A stretch of DNA of 64,000 bases from Galaxea fascicularis (lineage: Eukaryota; Cnidaria; Anthozoa; Scleractinia; Euphylliidae): assembly GCA_948470475.1 (NCBI GenBank), contig OX419343.1, forward strand, positions 25,175,302 to 25,239,301, in the 5' to 3' direction. Made by a program: the position numbers and the translations under genes. A model generated the notes under the pieces. That model was not told the origin of the DNA. It did not search any database and worked only from the letters and a program-made list of their open reading frames with translations. This document shows, one piece after another, positions 1-12,900 of the stretch. Each line of letters starts with the position of its first letter. Position 1 is the stretch's first letter.

Positions 1-328
1 GCGAAGGAGAAGGAAGGAAAGAAGTGTCAGATACTCTGTTTCCAGTTCTTGAAATTTTTTTGAACAGTCTTTATGAGCCATGGTGTACTTAACCCTGCAG
101 ACATTTTTTCAGTGGGGTGGGGGTGGGGAGTACTGGTTTATCCTTTGTTGTGCTGCTATCTTGGATGTCTTTCCTTTCACCCACCCCTCCCACCACATTT
201 TCTCCTCTTCCCAAAGGGTGAGAAGATGGCAAGACATTTTGCAAAGAAAATACTCAGCCCTCCTCGTACTGCAGGCTACCAAGAGGATAGCTGTAACACA
301 GATAACAGGGCACCCTAAGTATGTTTAC

Positions 329-3300
329 CTTCGGCATCATATCTGCCATGAACTTCTGTCCTCCAAATCCTGGTTCAACTGTCATAATAAGAACCATATC
401 AACAAGATCTACTAATGGCAGCACTGACTCCACAGGTGTGTTTGGCTTCACTCCAACTCCAACCTTCATTCCAGCCTTTTTTATCTGCTTTATTAATTCA
501 ACTGGCTTGTCTACGTGAAAAATATTTATCAACACATCAGCATCGTGATGAAGCTGGAACTACAACATGTTTAGCTATCAAGTAACTCAAGCTGCTAAAT
601 TGCTCACCTGTTATCATACCCTCCCTATATCTCATCAAAAAAAGGATGCCTGACCACAGGTTACTAACTGGCTGATGTGGATGTGGTTCTTTTACGCATT
701 TACAGATTATGTAGATATAGAATTCAATGAGATCATTACAAAACAGTCTTGGTGACACCACTTGAAACCAGAGCATAACCCAGTCTCTGTTAAATGGCAA
801 ATCTCTTGGGAAGCTGAACAGGGGGAGAGAAGACTGGCCCGGGGGAAGGGGGTAGAGGAGTGATGCAGTGTCAGTTTGAAACAGAGAATTGTGATGAATC
901 GTGATGGTTGTTTGCAGTGTACATTGTGTTGCCTGCCTGCCTGCCATGAGCACATATATGATGGTAACATTTTTGTGATGAAGCATTCAATTCAAATAAT
1001 ATATTTGCCTGCCTGTGAAGAGAATCCACCTTCCAGCTCAAAACCTTTAAGTGGGGTTCCAAAAAATACCCATCCCCCCCCTCCCACCAATGAGGGCTGT
1101 TTAGTTTGCACCCACAACCCCCCCCCTCCTCCCCTCTGGAAATTTCAATTTTATACATTTCATTAAAAACATTGCTTTTGCCAATCTCCTCCCCCTGGAA
1201 TTTCCATTGACCCTCTGTTGGGGAGGAATGGAATATTCTCTAGAACTGTGAAATGAAACTTAACTCTGACAGGCTTAGGAATGGTCAAATGGTCTAAAAA
1301 TTATTTACCTGTGGCCTCTATATGGAAAGTATATTGATTAGCTCCTGCATCAGCCATGTCATCAACCCACTGAAACATACATTCAAAACCTCACATGAGA
1401 GCTTAACTGTGACAATACTGCTTCAAAGGACTTGAAGCAAAGGGTGAAAAACAGTCTCCACAAAATAAATCATTATATAGCTGGAATTTTTCCGACTACA
1501 GCACGCCCATTCATTGCCTAGTTCATGGTCACATGACATCTAACAATGAAACTGTTTACGGCCAAATGCCATGAGCAGGCAACATTGCAAAAACTATGAC
1601 ATCAAACAGGAAACAGTTCACTGTTACACTGAGATTCGCAGGAAACAAAATTCACTGCTCCCCTCGGGACCAGTCATTAAGTGTTAAATAATACAGGTAC
1701 TACAGTTATTGGCTGTTCCGAAATTCAAAAGGGAACTGGGATGAGTTTCAAATTTTGAAGTAATCGATAAATTGACACCATCACATGAAAGATAACATTG
1801 AGATTGGTCGTTTGACCAGGTTTGACTCTTTTAGGTTGAACAGAGACCAAGTTATGGCCCTTGAAACATAGCTCAAAATCCATACAAATGTCTCTAATTT
1901 TGAGGCTGCATCGTTGGGGGACGCTCTCACAAAATTAGAGACATATTTTTCAGGTAAAATAATCTTGCATCAGCTCCTAACTTACTAAAGGAAATTATTT
2001 CAATGTACATGTACCTTTTCTGGATTTGCCACCATCATATGCATATCTGCATAAAAAAGCAAAAAGCACCTCCCTTCACTTTCAATTGAAACTGTAATGC
2101 ATACATATCAAATAAAATAAATGAAATCAAACCAGATGCGTGAGCTGGGATTGGCATTACTTGTCCCTGCACTATACAAAGATGCTGCCACCAAACCACT
2201 GTGCGTTCTACCGATGTCCAGTTCTGGAAAGTATCCAGCAGGCGCAGATCCAGGATTTTTTAATGGGATGTGGCTGATACAGTCCGCCACCAAACTATAC
2301 TGTATTTTTTGGGACCAAAGCATGTATTTCCTTTTTTTCACGTATTAGATTTTTATGGTGGGCTTCTCCGAAGGGAGGTAGCTAGCCACCCAATCCACCC
2401 CCCCCCTGGATCTGCCACTGTCCAGTGTACCTCATTGAAGGTGGAAATTCCAAGGGGGAGTGAGGTGGAAAAAACACAAGTGTTAAAGAAAAATATGGAG
2501 CTAAAATGAAATTCCTGGAAAAAACCTTCCGTTGGGGGAAGGGAAAAAAATAATTTTTGGAACCACACAACAACACCCAACCCTCTCCCAGCACCCCAGG
2601 CGCAGATCCAGGAAAAAGACTGACTATTTGCCTATCATTTCTTATTTTGCTTGGTTAGTGGGGGACAACATGGTTCCATTTCTTTCAGTTCTTTACGTTT
2701 ATTGCATTTTTGAGTTTCTGAAACATGACGTACTGAGTTTCAGTTCTGGCAAGTGAGCCCAGGTAGTCGCGTTTCTGACATAACCCTCCCTGCCTTTTAA
2801 GGGAAATACAGAGTTCTTTTACTTTGTCAAAATCTAACCGATTTCCGTAAAACGCTGGAAGCCTGTCTGGATGCGCGCCTGTACCCTTTCTGGTACCCTT
2901 GTTCCACACCTTCAACATGTAACCACACACCTAGTGTTACTACTCATCCCAAAATCTTTAAAATACCAAATGGCCACGTTTTATACATAACTGTTTGATT
3001 CTAACAATGACTGAATCACCCATCCACATATTGTATCATCTGCTTATTGTTTTTGGCTGTTGCTGATGTTAAGCTAAGTTATATTATACTACATCATAAG
3101 TTTATCAAAAATAATATGTTTAAGATAATGCTGATAAATTGCTCTCGTCGTTAAGACTCACCGAAAAACGCATTGGGAACTTTCTTCCTCAAACACTTAA
3201 CAAGTGGAGCCCCAAACGTCAGATTGGGTACAAAATGACTGTTGAACAGAACCGGAAATAGAAGGATAAGCTCCAATAAACACCAACAGCGGAGAAAAAC

Positions 3301-3467
3301 TGAGTCATGATGTTGTCTTTTATTCCTACTAACCCGTCCATCACATCCAGATGCAGATAGTCTGCTCCGCATTTCAGAAGTTTATTGCATTCATCGGCCA
3401 GGCACGACAGATCGGCGTTTAAAATCGAAGGACCGATCATGCACTTGCAGCACACATTGGAAGCCAT
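329..3467 (-). CDS. RPE: Ribulose-phosphate 3-epimerase (partial, 3' end off the window)
   Basis: Interconverts ribulose 5-phosphate and xylulose 5-phosphate in the cytosolic pentose phosphate pathway. Five exons join in phase on the minus strand: 3334-3467, 3162-3238, 2015-2046, 1309-1369 and 329-510, all with GT-AG borders. Together they give about 162 residues of a family usually near 228 aa. Visible family motifs are GPSILNADL near the N-terminus, LHLDVMDGHFVPN (metal-binding/catalytic Asp and His), DMHMMVANPEK, and MTVEPGFGGQKFM (phosphate-binding Gly loop). The start at 3467 is the only ATG giving the usual short leader before GPSIL. Exon 5 ends in phase 0 at a GTAAAC donor. The remaining C-terminal third (the DGG strand) was not found between 1 and 328, so it should lie left of the window. 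Nothing looks broken. Confidence 0.93.
511..3161 (-). other. RPE introns 2-4 with simple repeats
   Basis: Apart from the small RPE exons at 1309-1369 and 2015-2046, this stretch has no coding signal I can support. It contains C-rich runs near 1075-1140 and 2398-2405, and short copies of a motif like ggcgcagatccagg (about 2240 and 2600) with a reverse-complement partner near 2406. That motif looks like the end of a dispersed element. Open frames here are short and have no family resemblance. Confidence 0.6.
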
Positions 3468-3744
3468 CTTAGATTCTGCGAAAAGCCGCTGGTCACGTTG
3501 GAGTTAACACTGACGTGACACTCACTCACTTAACTCTTTTCACGTGCGCGCATTTTTGAATTTGAATCTTTCGCAATAAACGTTTTCACGCATTTCCCCT
3601 GATGAAGGCAGGATTGCCGAAACCTCGGAATTTTGTTTCCTTAATTACAGCGTTAAAATACCCCTATGATACCACGTTAGAGTTAAGTCGGCCGCGACAA
3701 AGTGCGTCCCAAAAATAATCAACCCCGCATCAATCTGGGGTAAC

Positions 3745-4184
3745 ACCCCGGGGAGGAGGGAAGAAACTCTTCGAAATTCTTGGCAGGGGTGTGCCGCCCG
3801 GTACAACGTATCCTAACCCTATTTCAGACCAAAACATGCTATTTTCCATACCCGTTTTCAGACCTCACGTTGCGGTTACAAATGTTCCTACTGGCTTTGA
3901 TGTAGCGTAATTAGTTTGGCATCAGTACCGAACCCAAGGATTAGTAAAATTCAGCTCGAATCATGATATATTTTGGTTACTTCTCTTTTTCTATTATTCA
4001 TTTGGAGTTGAAAAGGCAAATATGTTGACTCGTTCTCGTTGTTCCCTTGAAAACCATTACCCGATTTAAGATCGTAATGTCAAAATCTACACCCGTTTTC
4101 AGACAAAAACGGCTCAAAAACCATACCCTTTGGAGCGGCACATGCCTATATAGCTTATGTGGGGGAGTACAACTTCCCCGGGGG
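3745..4184. repeat. GC-tipped MITE-like element, copy 1
   Basis: About 440 bp with inverted GC-rich tips (accccgggg at the left, ccccggggg at the right), flanked on both sides by TAAC (3741-3744 and 4185-4188), a likely 4-bp target duplication. The interior shares long blocks with 18919-19313, for example 'tttcagaccaaaac', 'acccgttttcagacct' and 'gatatattttggttac'. It is related in inverse orientation to 5775-6238. No coding capacity was seen, so it is probably a non-autonomous element of a dispersed family. Confidence 0.7.
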
Positions 4185-4344
4185 TAACATCACGACCTTA
4201 CGATAATCACGGTAAGTGTATGTGATTTTGTTCTAATATTATACCACGTTTATCGATTCTTGACAGTTATAAGCTACATAAAGACCCGGCGGTCAAGGAA
4301 AAAGAAGAAAGAAAAAGAAACACGTCTAATCAAGTTGGATTCTG

Positions 4345-5065
4345 TAAGTGTAAAACGAAGACTGCGGACTGCAGACCAGGGGTAAAATGAAGACTGGAGG
4401 TAAAGTCACATAACGCTTTCTTCCCCGAGGGGAGGGCCGCGAAGGAGAATACATATCAATTAAAGACGAAATAAAATGTCACCTTTTATTCATGTGGTGA
4501 CCATTTTGAACATTCATTGAATAAACATTCGGAATCTGCTCGGAACTTGTTTTGCATAGTTTTCATGACCCCCAGTTTTACCACTGACTGTGAGCTCCGT
4601 AAACACAGACCGGAACACACATGAACACATATATGTCTGAAGATGTATAAAGTGATCCTCACAATAGGCCCTTTGCAGTTTACGATCACATGGTACAGAA
4701 ACTGCCATGCTGGAGCGCAAACTGCCCATTGGGACATCCTAAACGAAAGAATATCAAGTTAAGTTGTTTTGTTTAGGATGTCCCAGTGGTCAGTTTGCTC
4801 TCCAGCATGGCGGTTTCTGTACCATGTGATCGTAAACTGCAAAGGGCCTATTACAGACGAATAAAAGTCTTACCTAAATACCTTTCTTCACGTCAGTGGT
4901 TGCCGGACAGACATGTCACTGAGGGCTTTCTTTCTTTGTTCATAGACGTAGGTTCGGTATTAAAACTTCAGAATCACGTGACTTTCTTCGTGATTCCCTA
5001 GACTGCATTTTATCGTTCTACTCTTGGTCTGCAGTCTGCGGTCCGCTGTCTGCATTTTACTGACT
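4345..5065. repeat. Foldback (long inverted repeat) element
   Basis: A nested palindrome. The inner arms at about 4663-4744 and 4771-4852 are near-perfect reverse complements, both containing the sense or antisense of 'catggtacagaaactgcc', with a loop of about 26 bp. Outer, more diverged arms at about 4350-4400 and 5015-5063 share 'ctgcagacca' and 'gtaaaa' blocks. Short frames inside (4486-5001) are mirror images of each other and arise from the palindrome, so they are not genes. Confidence 0.7.
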
Positions 5066-5774
5066 GAGTTGATCTCTCTTGAAAACACAGAACTTTATTA
5101 AATGCCATTGTGACTCACTGTGTTAATTCTTAAGTCCTGAATTTGAACCTGAATTTGCAGTAAAATAATTGGTTGGAAAAGCGGTCTTCATGTTTGCAGG
5201 TCAATATTTAAACCATAAGGTTCCTTGGCTAAATTTGCGGCCACTCAGTCAATGATGCCACTGTGCAAATTTTAGCTGTCGATACAGTTTTTATTAAGCT
5301 CTGTTACAGACGACCGGTACTTGTTTCAACTTCAACTTTATTACAACAATCACCAGATAACACAATCCCATGTACACTTAACTATCAAGGGAAATTCAAA
5401 AAGCGATCAGGGGTCTGTGCCTGTCTGTTTGCTCACAAGACAAGCTTCTTTTGGGGATAGTTGGTTAGGTCATCTCCCACCCTATAGACAACCCTGATGT
5501 GTATAGAGGACCATACCACAACAACAGGACATACGTTTCCTATTCTATGCGGACAGTCACAGTAAATGAAAGTGCCGTATCGCAATTTGCGACAAGTTTG
5601 AGATTTAAAACCACAACCTTCCGCTTAGCAGTCTCGTGTAAGTTTGAGGAAATTATGCAAATTTGTTCCCCCAAGCCTGATCAATCAGATCATGTTACCA
5701 GCCTCTGGTGTCATGGTTCAGTGCCATGAAATGATTTACTGAGTTTAAATGCCGGCGGTTATATGAAGAGTCAA

Positions 5775-6238
5775 GCCCGGGGGGGGGGGGTACTCCCTTA
5801 TATGGGCTATATAGGTATGTGCGGCGCCAAAGGGTATGGTTTTTTAGCCGTTTTGGTCTGAAATAGGGTATCAATTTTAACTATTTTAGTCTGAAATAGG
5901 GTATGGTTTGTGCACTCTAGTCTTGAATTGGTGGTGCATTATACAACTTGCTTTATAGTGTGGAATTTTAAGATCGAAACTTTGTACAGTTTTGTATCCT
6001 ACTTAATAAAGGCGTATAAACATTGCCTTTAACATTGGTCTGACCTAGGGAACTGATTTTAAGGCAGGTCTGAAATCGGATATTGTTACGGGTCTGAAAT
6101 AGGGTATCAAATTTTTTATCACGCCTGAAACAGGGTAGGAAAAATCACAGATTTAGGTAGACCTGAAATAGGGTAAGTGTCTCAGGAAGCGTACCGCACA
6201 CCCCCACCCAATTTTTTTGGAAGTACCCCTCCCCCCGG
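5775..6238. repeat. GC-tipped MITE-like element, copy 2 (inverse orientation)
   Basis: Starts with cccggggggggg and ends with ccccccgg. The interior repeats 'ctgaaatagggta' several times, the complement of the 'taccctatttcag' blocks in the copies at 3745-4184 and 18919-19313. It is the same family in the opposite orientation, with local amplification of the internal unit. The TAAC flanks seen at the other two copies are absent here. Confidence 0.65.
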
Positions 6239-6969
6239 AGAGTCCAGACTGAAATGCTTTCAATAGGAGATCCGTTAATGGTGAATGCTTGATAAACAGT
6301 TTAACAAAAAAGCTTTAGTTGATGTTTTGAAAAAGGGTGCACAACTTGATTATCAGTGACAAGTGCATGTATTTGGTCTTGATTTTAATGCTGTTGCATA
6401 TATTTGGACTTGAAATGACGACCAATGCCCTAACGTGTCCGATCTACCGGGAATATTGCAATGTCAACTGTTGTAGCCAGATGTCCTCATTTTCTCTTAC
6501 TTCTTACTGTACTTGGCTGCATTGACCATTCCATCTATTTGAATATTCATATCTTAACTTTCTGCCTTTTTCTCTTCGAAAGAAGAAAATGGTTGTTTCT
6601 TGTTGCAGTTAATAATAAGAGATACGTCACTGAAGTCAAACTAATTTTACTTCCAAAAACTCTTAGCCTTTTCTCTGCAGAAATATTTACACTGCTCGCA
6701 AAGTAATGGTAACGTATAATTATACACTCGTTTTGTTAACTGGTGTACTTTGGCCAAATACAGGCAGTCAATTAAATGGCATACACAATAGGCTTTCACC
6801 AAATCTCGAAGACTGGGTGTTCGGACACCGATGCAAGTCATTCTGTTTGAGGTTCTGTTGCTGGTGCTAGAATTTAGGATTGATTAAATAAGTCAAAGCG
6901 GGGTTTAAGCAGACCCGCGAGGTAGATAAACAGTTTGAAGCATTTCAAAGCAAATCGAGCAGTTTCTTC
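6239..6969. other. Intergenic, nothing recognised
   Basis: AT-rich sequence downstream of the first HEPN/SAMD9-like gene. No exon, RNA gene or repeat with recognisable ends was found. Part of it is presumably the 3' UTR of the minus-strand gene that stops at 6970. Confidence 0.5.
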
Positions 6970-9900
6970 CTAATGAGATGGCGGATTCTGCGGTTCAAAT
7001 GTTATTCCGTTGGCAACTGGGCCCTGCAGGTTGAAACTAACCACAAAATAGGCCAACTGCCCCTCGTCGAAATCTCTGTGCACCTTGCCAATACCCGCAT
7101 TCTTCGCTACATACAGCTCCACATTCCCTTGTATCAGCTCAATGTAAGGTAACGTTTTCCCATGACCCGAGGATGACCCAACGCGGATTCGCCCTTTGCA
7201 CTCAAGCAGCTTTTTCCTGATGTCAACCAGCCAGAATCGTGGCACCGTATCAGACTGAACATCAGTGGAGTAATCTGTTTCTCCGCGGAACACAGTGTTA
7301 CGAGTTATAAGGCGAGACATCCCAATCCCATCTTTACTCACAAAGAGCGAGGAATGTGTACTTCGACAATGGTTCTGTGACTTCTCCCGGCACAACTTCC
7401 AGGCCTTCAAGTACTTCGGCACGAACTCCAACGCGTGGCCATCTAAGATCTTGAGAAAGCAAATGGCCATTTGGTAAAAGTAGGGAAGGCAATCATGATG
7501 GGAGACCTCCAGCCACTTTTCGGTGACTGCAAGGCCTTGTTCAAGGCTGTAACACTGTGGGCCGGTTACCAACACGCAGACTTTCATTAAATGATAGGCT
7601 AAACGGCATTCACGCTCCTTGAACACTAGTTCTCCCAGAAGCGTCTGCAAGAATCGCAGATGTTCTTGCTTTAAGGTGTCGATTGAATCACTTGAATTTA
7701 GGATGAAAAGAGCCTGAAGCCTTTTTAGCTCCAATGCAGATGACCTTGGGAAGTTTTTAGCATTACAAAGTGCCTTGCAAGCTTGAACAACGTCCTCTGC
7801 ATCGCGCCCTCTTCCGGATGAGGGCAGCCTTGTTCGAAAGTTCTTCATCAGAGCCAATCTTGCATTGTTGCACCTTCGTTGGGTATCTTCAGGATCTGAT
7901 AGGCTTGGTACACTTTGAACAATACCATCAACTACATCAAGGAGATAAAAAGAATCACTGACGCAGGTGCGAAAGAACGGAGGACATTGGTTAGCCAAGA
8001 ATTTCAAAGTCTTCTCTGGATCGCGTTCGCATTTGTTTTTCATCATCCATCCAAGGCATGCCAGCCAAACTTCCACTTCACCAATTAGCGGATTTGGATA
8101 GGTTGGAGGAAAGTTTCGAGCCTCTTTGTACGCCTCGAGGACTTTGCTGGCCAATTCTTCAAGCTTGTCCAGATCTTTAACTCGGCCGGTATTCGCCATG
8201 TGCTGTAGTTCAATATAAAGAACCACCCCTTTGGTATGGCAGAGGCTTCTGAATCTCTGTTTGGCATTGCTGGATTTAAAGGCAAGTTCCATGAGCTCCA
8301 TGGCTTTTGGAAATTTAGGCGGCTCCATCTTAGCGTAGAATCGTGCAGCATTGGAAAAGATGACTGAGTCGCCGGTCTTCTCTGCCGCCTCGCAAAATAC
8401 TTCTGCAGCACGCTCGGGTTTGATGGCCTTAAGTTCTTCGAAAAGTAAAGAAAACTTGCGTTTTTTCTGACCATCCTTGTTGTACACAAACAGCTCTTCA
8501 AAGAGTGGCATAAACTCTTCTCGTTGGTAAATTGGAAACTGTAGGAATTGGTTCACAACTCGAAACAGGTCATAGCCTTCGTCTTCAAATGCTTTCTTCA
8601 GTAGCATCTCAGCAACTAGTCGATGCTGTAACGTGTAACTCTCAGGGGAGGATTCCTCGAACTGATACACCCTTCCTCGGCGGCGAAATGGGTTTGAAGG
8701 GACCATCAGATTTAACAAGTGCTCGGTAAACAACTGTTTGATGTTCTCGTAGGTAACGGTTTTCGTATCCTCCACATGGACGTACCCTCTGAAAGCATCA
8801 TAGAGGAGGAGAGCTGGAGTTTGCTGGTTTGCGTACAACTGGAGGAATGCTACCAAAACGGCTATTTCTTGCTGAAGACCTTCCATCTCGTCCCAGGTAT
8901 CGTCGATTATTTTCTTGAGCTTGGGCCGGAATATTTCCACCATTGAAAGGAGCGGAAAGTGAAATACACGGCACGGGCCTGATGCTCGTGTCTCGCCTAA
9001 AGATTTCTCAATGAATTCGTTGTACTTCTTCTTGAATTCGTTCAGATCTGCACATGAATCTTCAAGCTTGACGTCTACAAAGAATACTTTGTGAACATGA
9101 AGAGGCTCCTGAATCTCTTTTGACGAGGTTTTCGAACCGTGTTGACAACGCAACAGCAGGGCTCTTCTTCCCTTTTTACCAAGCATTCTTACAAGTTTAT
9201 TTGACAAACTTTCGATTGCTTTCGATTGCTTCCCATCAATGAGAATTACAGGGGGCGTGTGGCATATCTCTTCAAGTGCTGCGATGCAATCAGCCAGTTT
9301 GTTGGCATAGCTGTTGTCTTCGTCAAAGTAGAGATGTGGCCGTATTTCTATGAAAGCACAAGGGTAATCTTTGTGAAGATCCCACATCACGCGACGAGCG
9401 ATAGTTGTACCACCAGTACCAGGAGAATGCTTGATTTCGACAATCATCGACCGAGTTAGACGTTTGTCTAGAAGGCGTTGAACATGGATCCGAATTTCAT
9501 TCCCAATTTCCCGCTTAGCATCGTGATTATCATAAAGACTGGCAAATGAAATTTGATTGCCTGACAAGAATAATTTTCTATGTTCGTCCAGGAAATTTTG
9601 TAATTGCAGATCATCTTCTGAGGAGTTGTCGTCAGGAACAGGCAACTCTTCACATCCTTCGTACAGAATATCCAGATGTTCTTTCAAGAAAAGGTACTCT
9701 TTCTCGCTGAGGTCATAATAAACATTGGCCTGGGAAGTGGGCATGCGGTATCGCTGTGCTGATGACAAACAAAACATCTGTTTTAAACCAAGGTGCACAA
9801 GATTTGGTTCCAAATCGACCGATCGCATCTTCACTTTTCTGAAAACTGAAAGTTGTTTATTACGTCCCTGAAACGACACAACTTTCAAACTGAACTGGTC

Positions 9901-12900
9901 AGCAAAATTCTCAAACAGCCGGCTTAGTGTTACCTCGAAATAGGGAACACTCTTTTGGCAGTATGGAAGGATTAAGCACACCACTGGTTTCTGTTTGTCA
10001 AACTTATCTGGATCGCAACAGCATCCGAAAAATCTCGATATTTCTTTAACTGACGTTGCCTCCCAGTCGGAAAATTCGTGTGGCTTGCCTTCTGTGTCAC
10101 TGGACCTTCCATTGACAAACAGCCACTGGGTTTTACAAGGATCAATCTGACGCGCCAGATTAACCATTGTAAGTCGTTTCAACTCTGCCGGGGTAACCAT
10201 GCTTACTAAGTTACCTTGCCCTTCGTGCGAAGTGAACTCTCGATAAACGCCCTTTTCTTCCGACATGGGATCAAAATCTAGGACTATCTTCCACGGGACA
10301 CTTCTTAAGATGGAAAAGCAGTCGAGATTATCTTGTGTGAGTGAATCAGCAACAAGAATGTACTGGTTCTTTCGGGTATCAAAATCTCCCACTGCATCAC
10401 AAAACTTAATCCACTCGTCCCACTTTGGGCCGCTGAGATCTTTTGGGCTGATGGGCGTTTTGGATGGGCCGTCAATTATTTGATTTGCCATATCAATCAG
10501 AGTATCCACCTTGCTATCAATTGAATCTACCTTCTTTTCAACGTACGATAACGTTTCCTTCTCTGCCACAAACAGTGTTTTGTAGTAGCTTCCAGCGAGA
10601 AGATCTTCATCTAGAGAGGAAAGTTAAATATAAAAAAAAAAATTAATTCAACACACCTGTCCCCATGTTTGATATATTTTGATATACAAAAAGCACTCGC
10701 AACCGGCGATATGGCTGGCTATGATTCGCCAGTAAAAATAGAAACTGTAGGGGAAAATGGTGTTGTTACCCCTTAGCGCCGTCTACTACCCTATATTCTC
10801 CTCCTACTTAAAATCTTTTTGACAACCCTGCACCACAAAAAAGGCAAAATAACTCAAGTAATACCTTAAACTTATAATTTGAAAATTATTAATTAAAAAG
10901 ACAACAGCAACGGTAATGTCCCAAGTTTTTCGAAATCATTGTTTTCTTTTTGGCACTCACTTCTTGAAAGCTCAATAACAGCTTGTTGTGGTTCTACTGA
11001 ACAACACAACTACATTGCAGAATACAAAGAGCTGTGCCACAAGTAGCCACCTATAAAAATACTACTGCCCAAGGTAATCACTCAATTGTTACAAATACAT
11101 ACCTGACTGAAGCTTTATTTCTGCAATTTCTGTTGCATCAGCACCTAGTGTAACAAAATGGGCAGAAAGTACTGGCCAGAAAATGTCAAAGTCCTCATCA
11201 GACATCTGGTCTGTAGAGGGATGTCCCAGCAGCCCGTTACGAAGCTTCTTTAGCTCTTCCAGAGCAGTGTCATTGCCAGGCCTCTTGGCAATCTCCAACG
11301 CACATTGCTTTGAATACCGAAGGACAGTGGTGATAAGTGAGAAGTCCCATTCACTAATGTTTCCATTGTTGAAATTAACTTCTTCTTCCTTATTAAGTTT
11401 CATTCTTCCCCTATCAAACACAGCTGCATCAGATGGCTGATTGGACCATGTGGGATTGATTACCATGAACAGCTTCCTGAGTGCTCGAAGACCCACTCCA
11501 TAAACCAGCTTGAAAATACACAGGATGTTTCTCCTGAAATCAGGAAGAAATATTTTGGAGGGGTCAGAAATCAAGAATAAGTGTTCACAAGACTCAAGTA
11601 TTCTTCAGGTGGTCTGTCCCTAGAAAATGTATGGAAATCTTAGGTTTTTTTCCCTAAAAGGGAGAGGGGGTTGAAAATGTCACATGGCAGTTGGTAACAT
11701 GACTATACTCGGCACATTGAAACGGCTTTCTGATCGGCAAAATCATTTACAGAATTACCTTGAAAATGTGTCAAAACTGCTCTAAATCACTGCGTTTTGG
11801 GTTATTTGCTGGTGCAAGAGCTCATCATCAAGGGCTGAGAAGGCTTAAACCTTGCCAATTTCAAAGAGCTGTCTATTGGCACTGTGATTGTGACAAACCT
11901 TGTTCAAATGCTCGTTGTGAGCTACTGGAAGTTCATTGTTCATGGTCAAGGGGCCATAAAGCATATGAGCCTTGTCTCACCACGCTTCATTCTGCATTTG
12001 TGGAAGTTTCACTGAAAGTTGAAAGTGCCTGGACAACTGTTGGTGCCGGCAAGATTCAAGCCTTTTCAGAGACTTTCTCAGAAAATAGCAAATTGTTTGG
12101 AGGTAGACTTTTTCACTCTAAGATAGGTCAACTTTCCCAGGATGCAATGGGGTCAGATTCTTGCTGTTTGGCTGCTTGGTTGAGGTTGCTGACAAAAAGG
12201 GAGCTAACTGAGCTCTTGTTTGCATTTTTTTCCAAACTTCCTATTTAAGTTGGAAGCAGAAGAGGTGTTTTGTAATTTTTACTCTGTGAATAAAAGACTG
12301 ATTTGAGGCAAGATTTGTCCAAACTGCTCGTTTGTGAGATAAGATTTCCATTTAATTCTTGCTCTGATTTGGAACAAATGAGTTGTTTTCATGCAATTTT
12401 TATTCTATTACTTTGCTGGAGAATTACGCATTGTCATACCATTTATTTTTTTTCCTTGATGATGGCAAAACCTGGCTCCAGCAATTTTTTTTCTTGACCC
12501 CATACAGTTTTGAGTTTTCAAACTTGTACGGAATTTGCAAATGGCGAATATACATTTTTCCTTTCCACAATTTTACTTTTACCAGCTTTCTGGGGCTCAA
12601 ACTGGAGACTGATAAATCTTCTAGGTCATGAACCAAAACAGAGCTAATCTGTTGAATTGTTCTTGCATAGCATGCAAAACAATGATGGTAGGTATCAGCA
12701 CAAAAACAACTTCTTTTGCAAAGTGAAATTTTTAAGATTTATCTCTCTGCAAATAATCAAAGTCAATCCACCTGTTTGGGTTCATAATCTAGATCATAAA
12801 AAATGTAAATTATCTGTATAAAATGTTTCTTGCCTTGGTGATTTTTGTGTTTTTGTTCATTAGTGTTTCTAAAGAAACACTTTTTGAGAGACCTTACAAA

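Noticed and set aside
1..328. Search for the last RPE exon or exons.
   Set aside because: No minus-strand frame here encodes the expected C-terminal motif with an acceptor in phase 0, so the exon is taken to lie outside the window.
4486..5001. Similar short proteins on opposite strands around 4.5-5.0 kb.
   Set aside because: They are mirror images produced by one long inverted repeat, not a gene pair.
11760..12248. 162-codon plus-strand frame with many cysteines inside intron 1 of the first HEPN-SAMD9-like gene.
   Set aside because: No recognisable domain and no splice partner; it lies antisense in an intron that looks repeat-derived.
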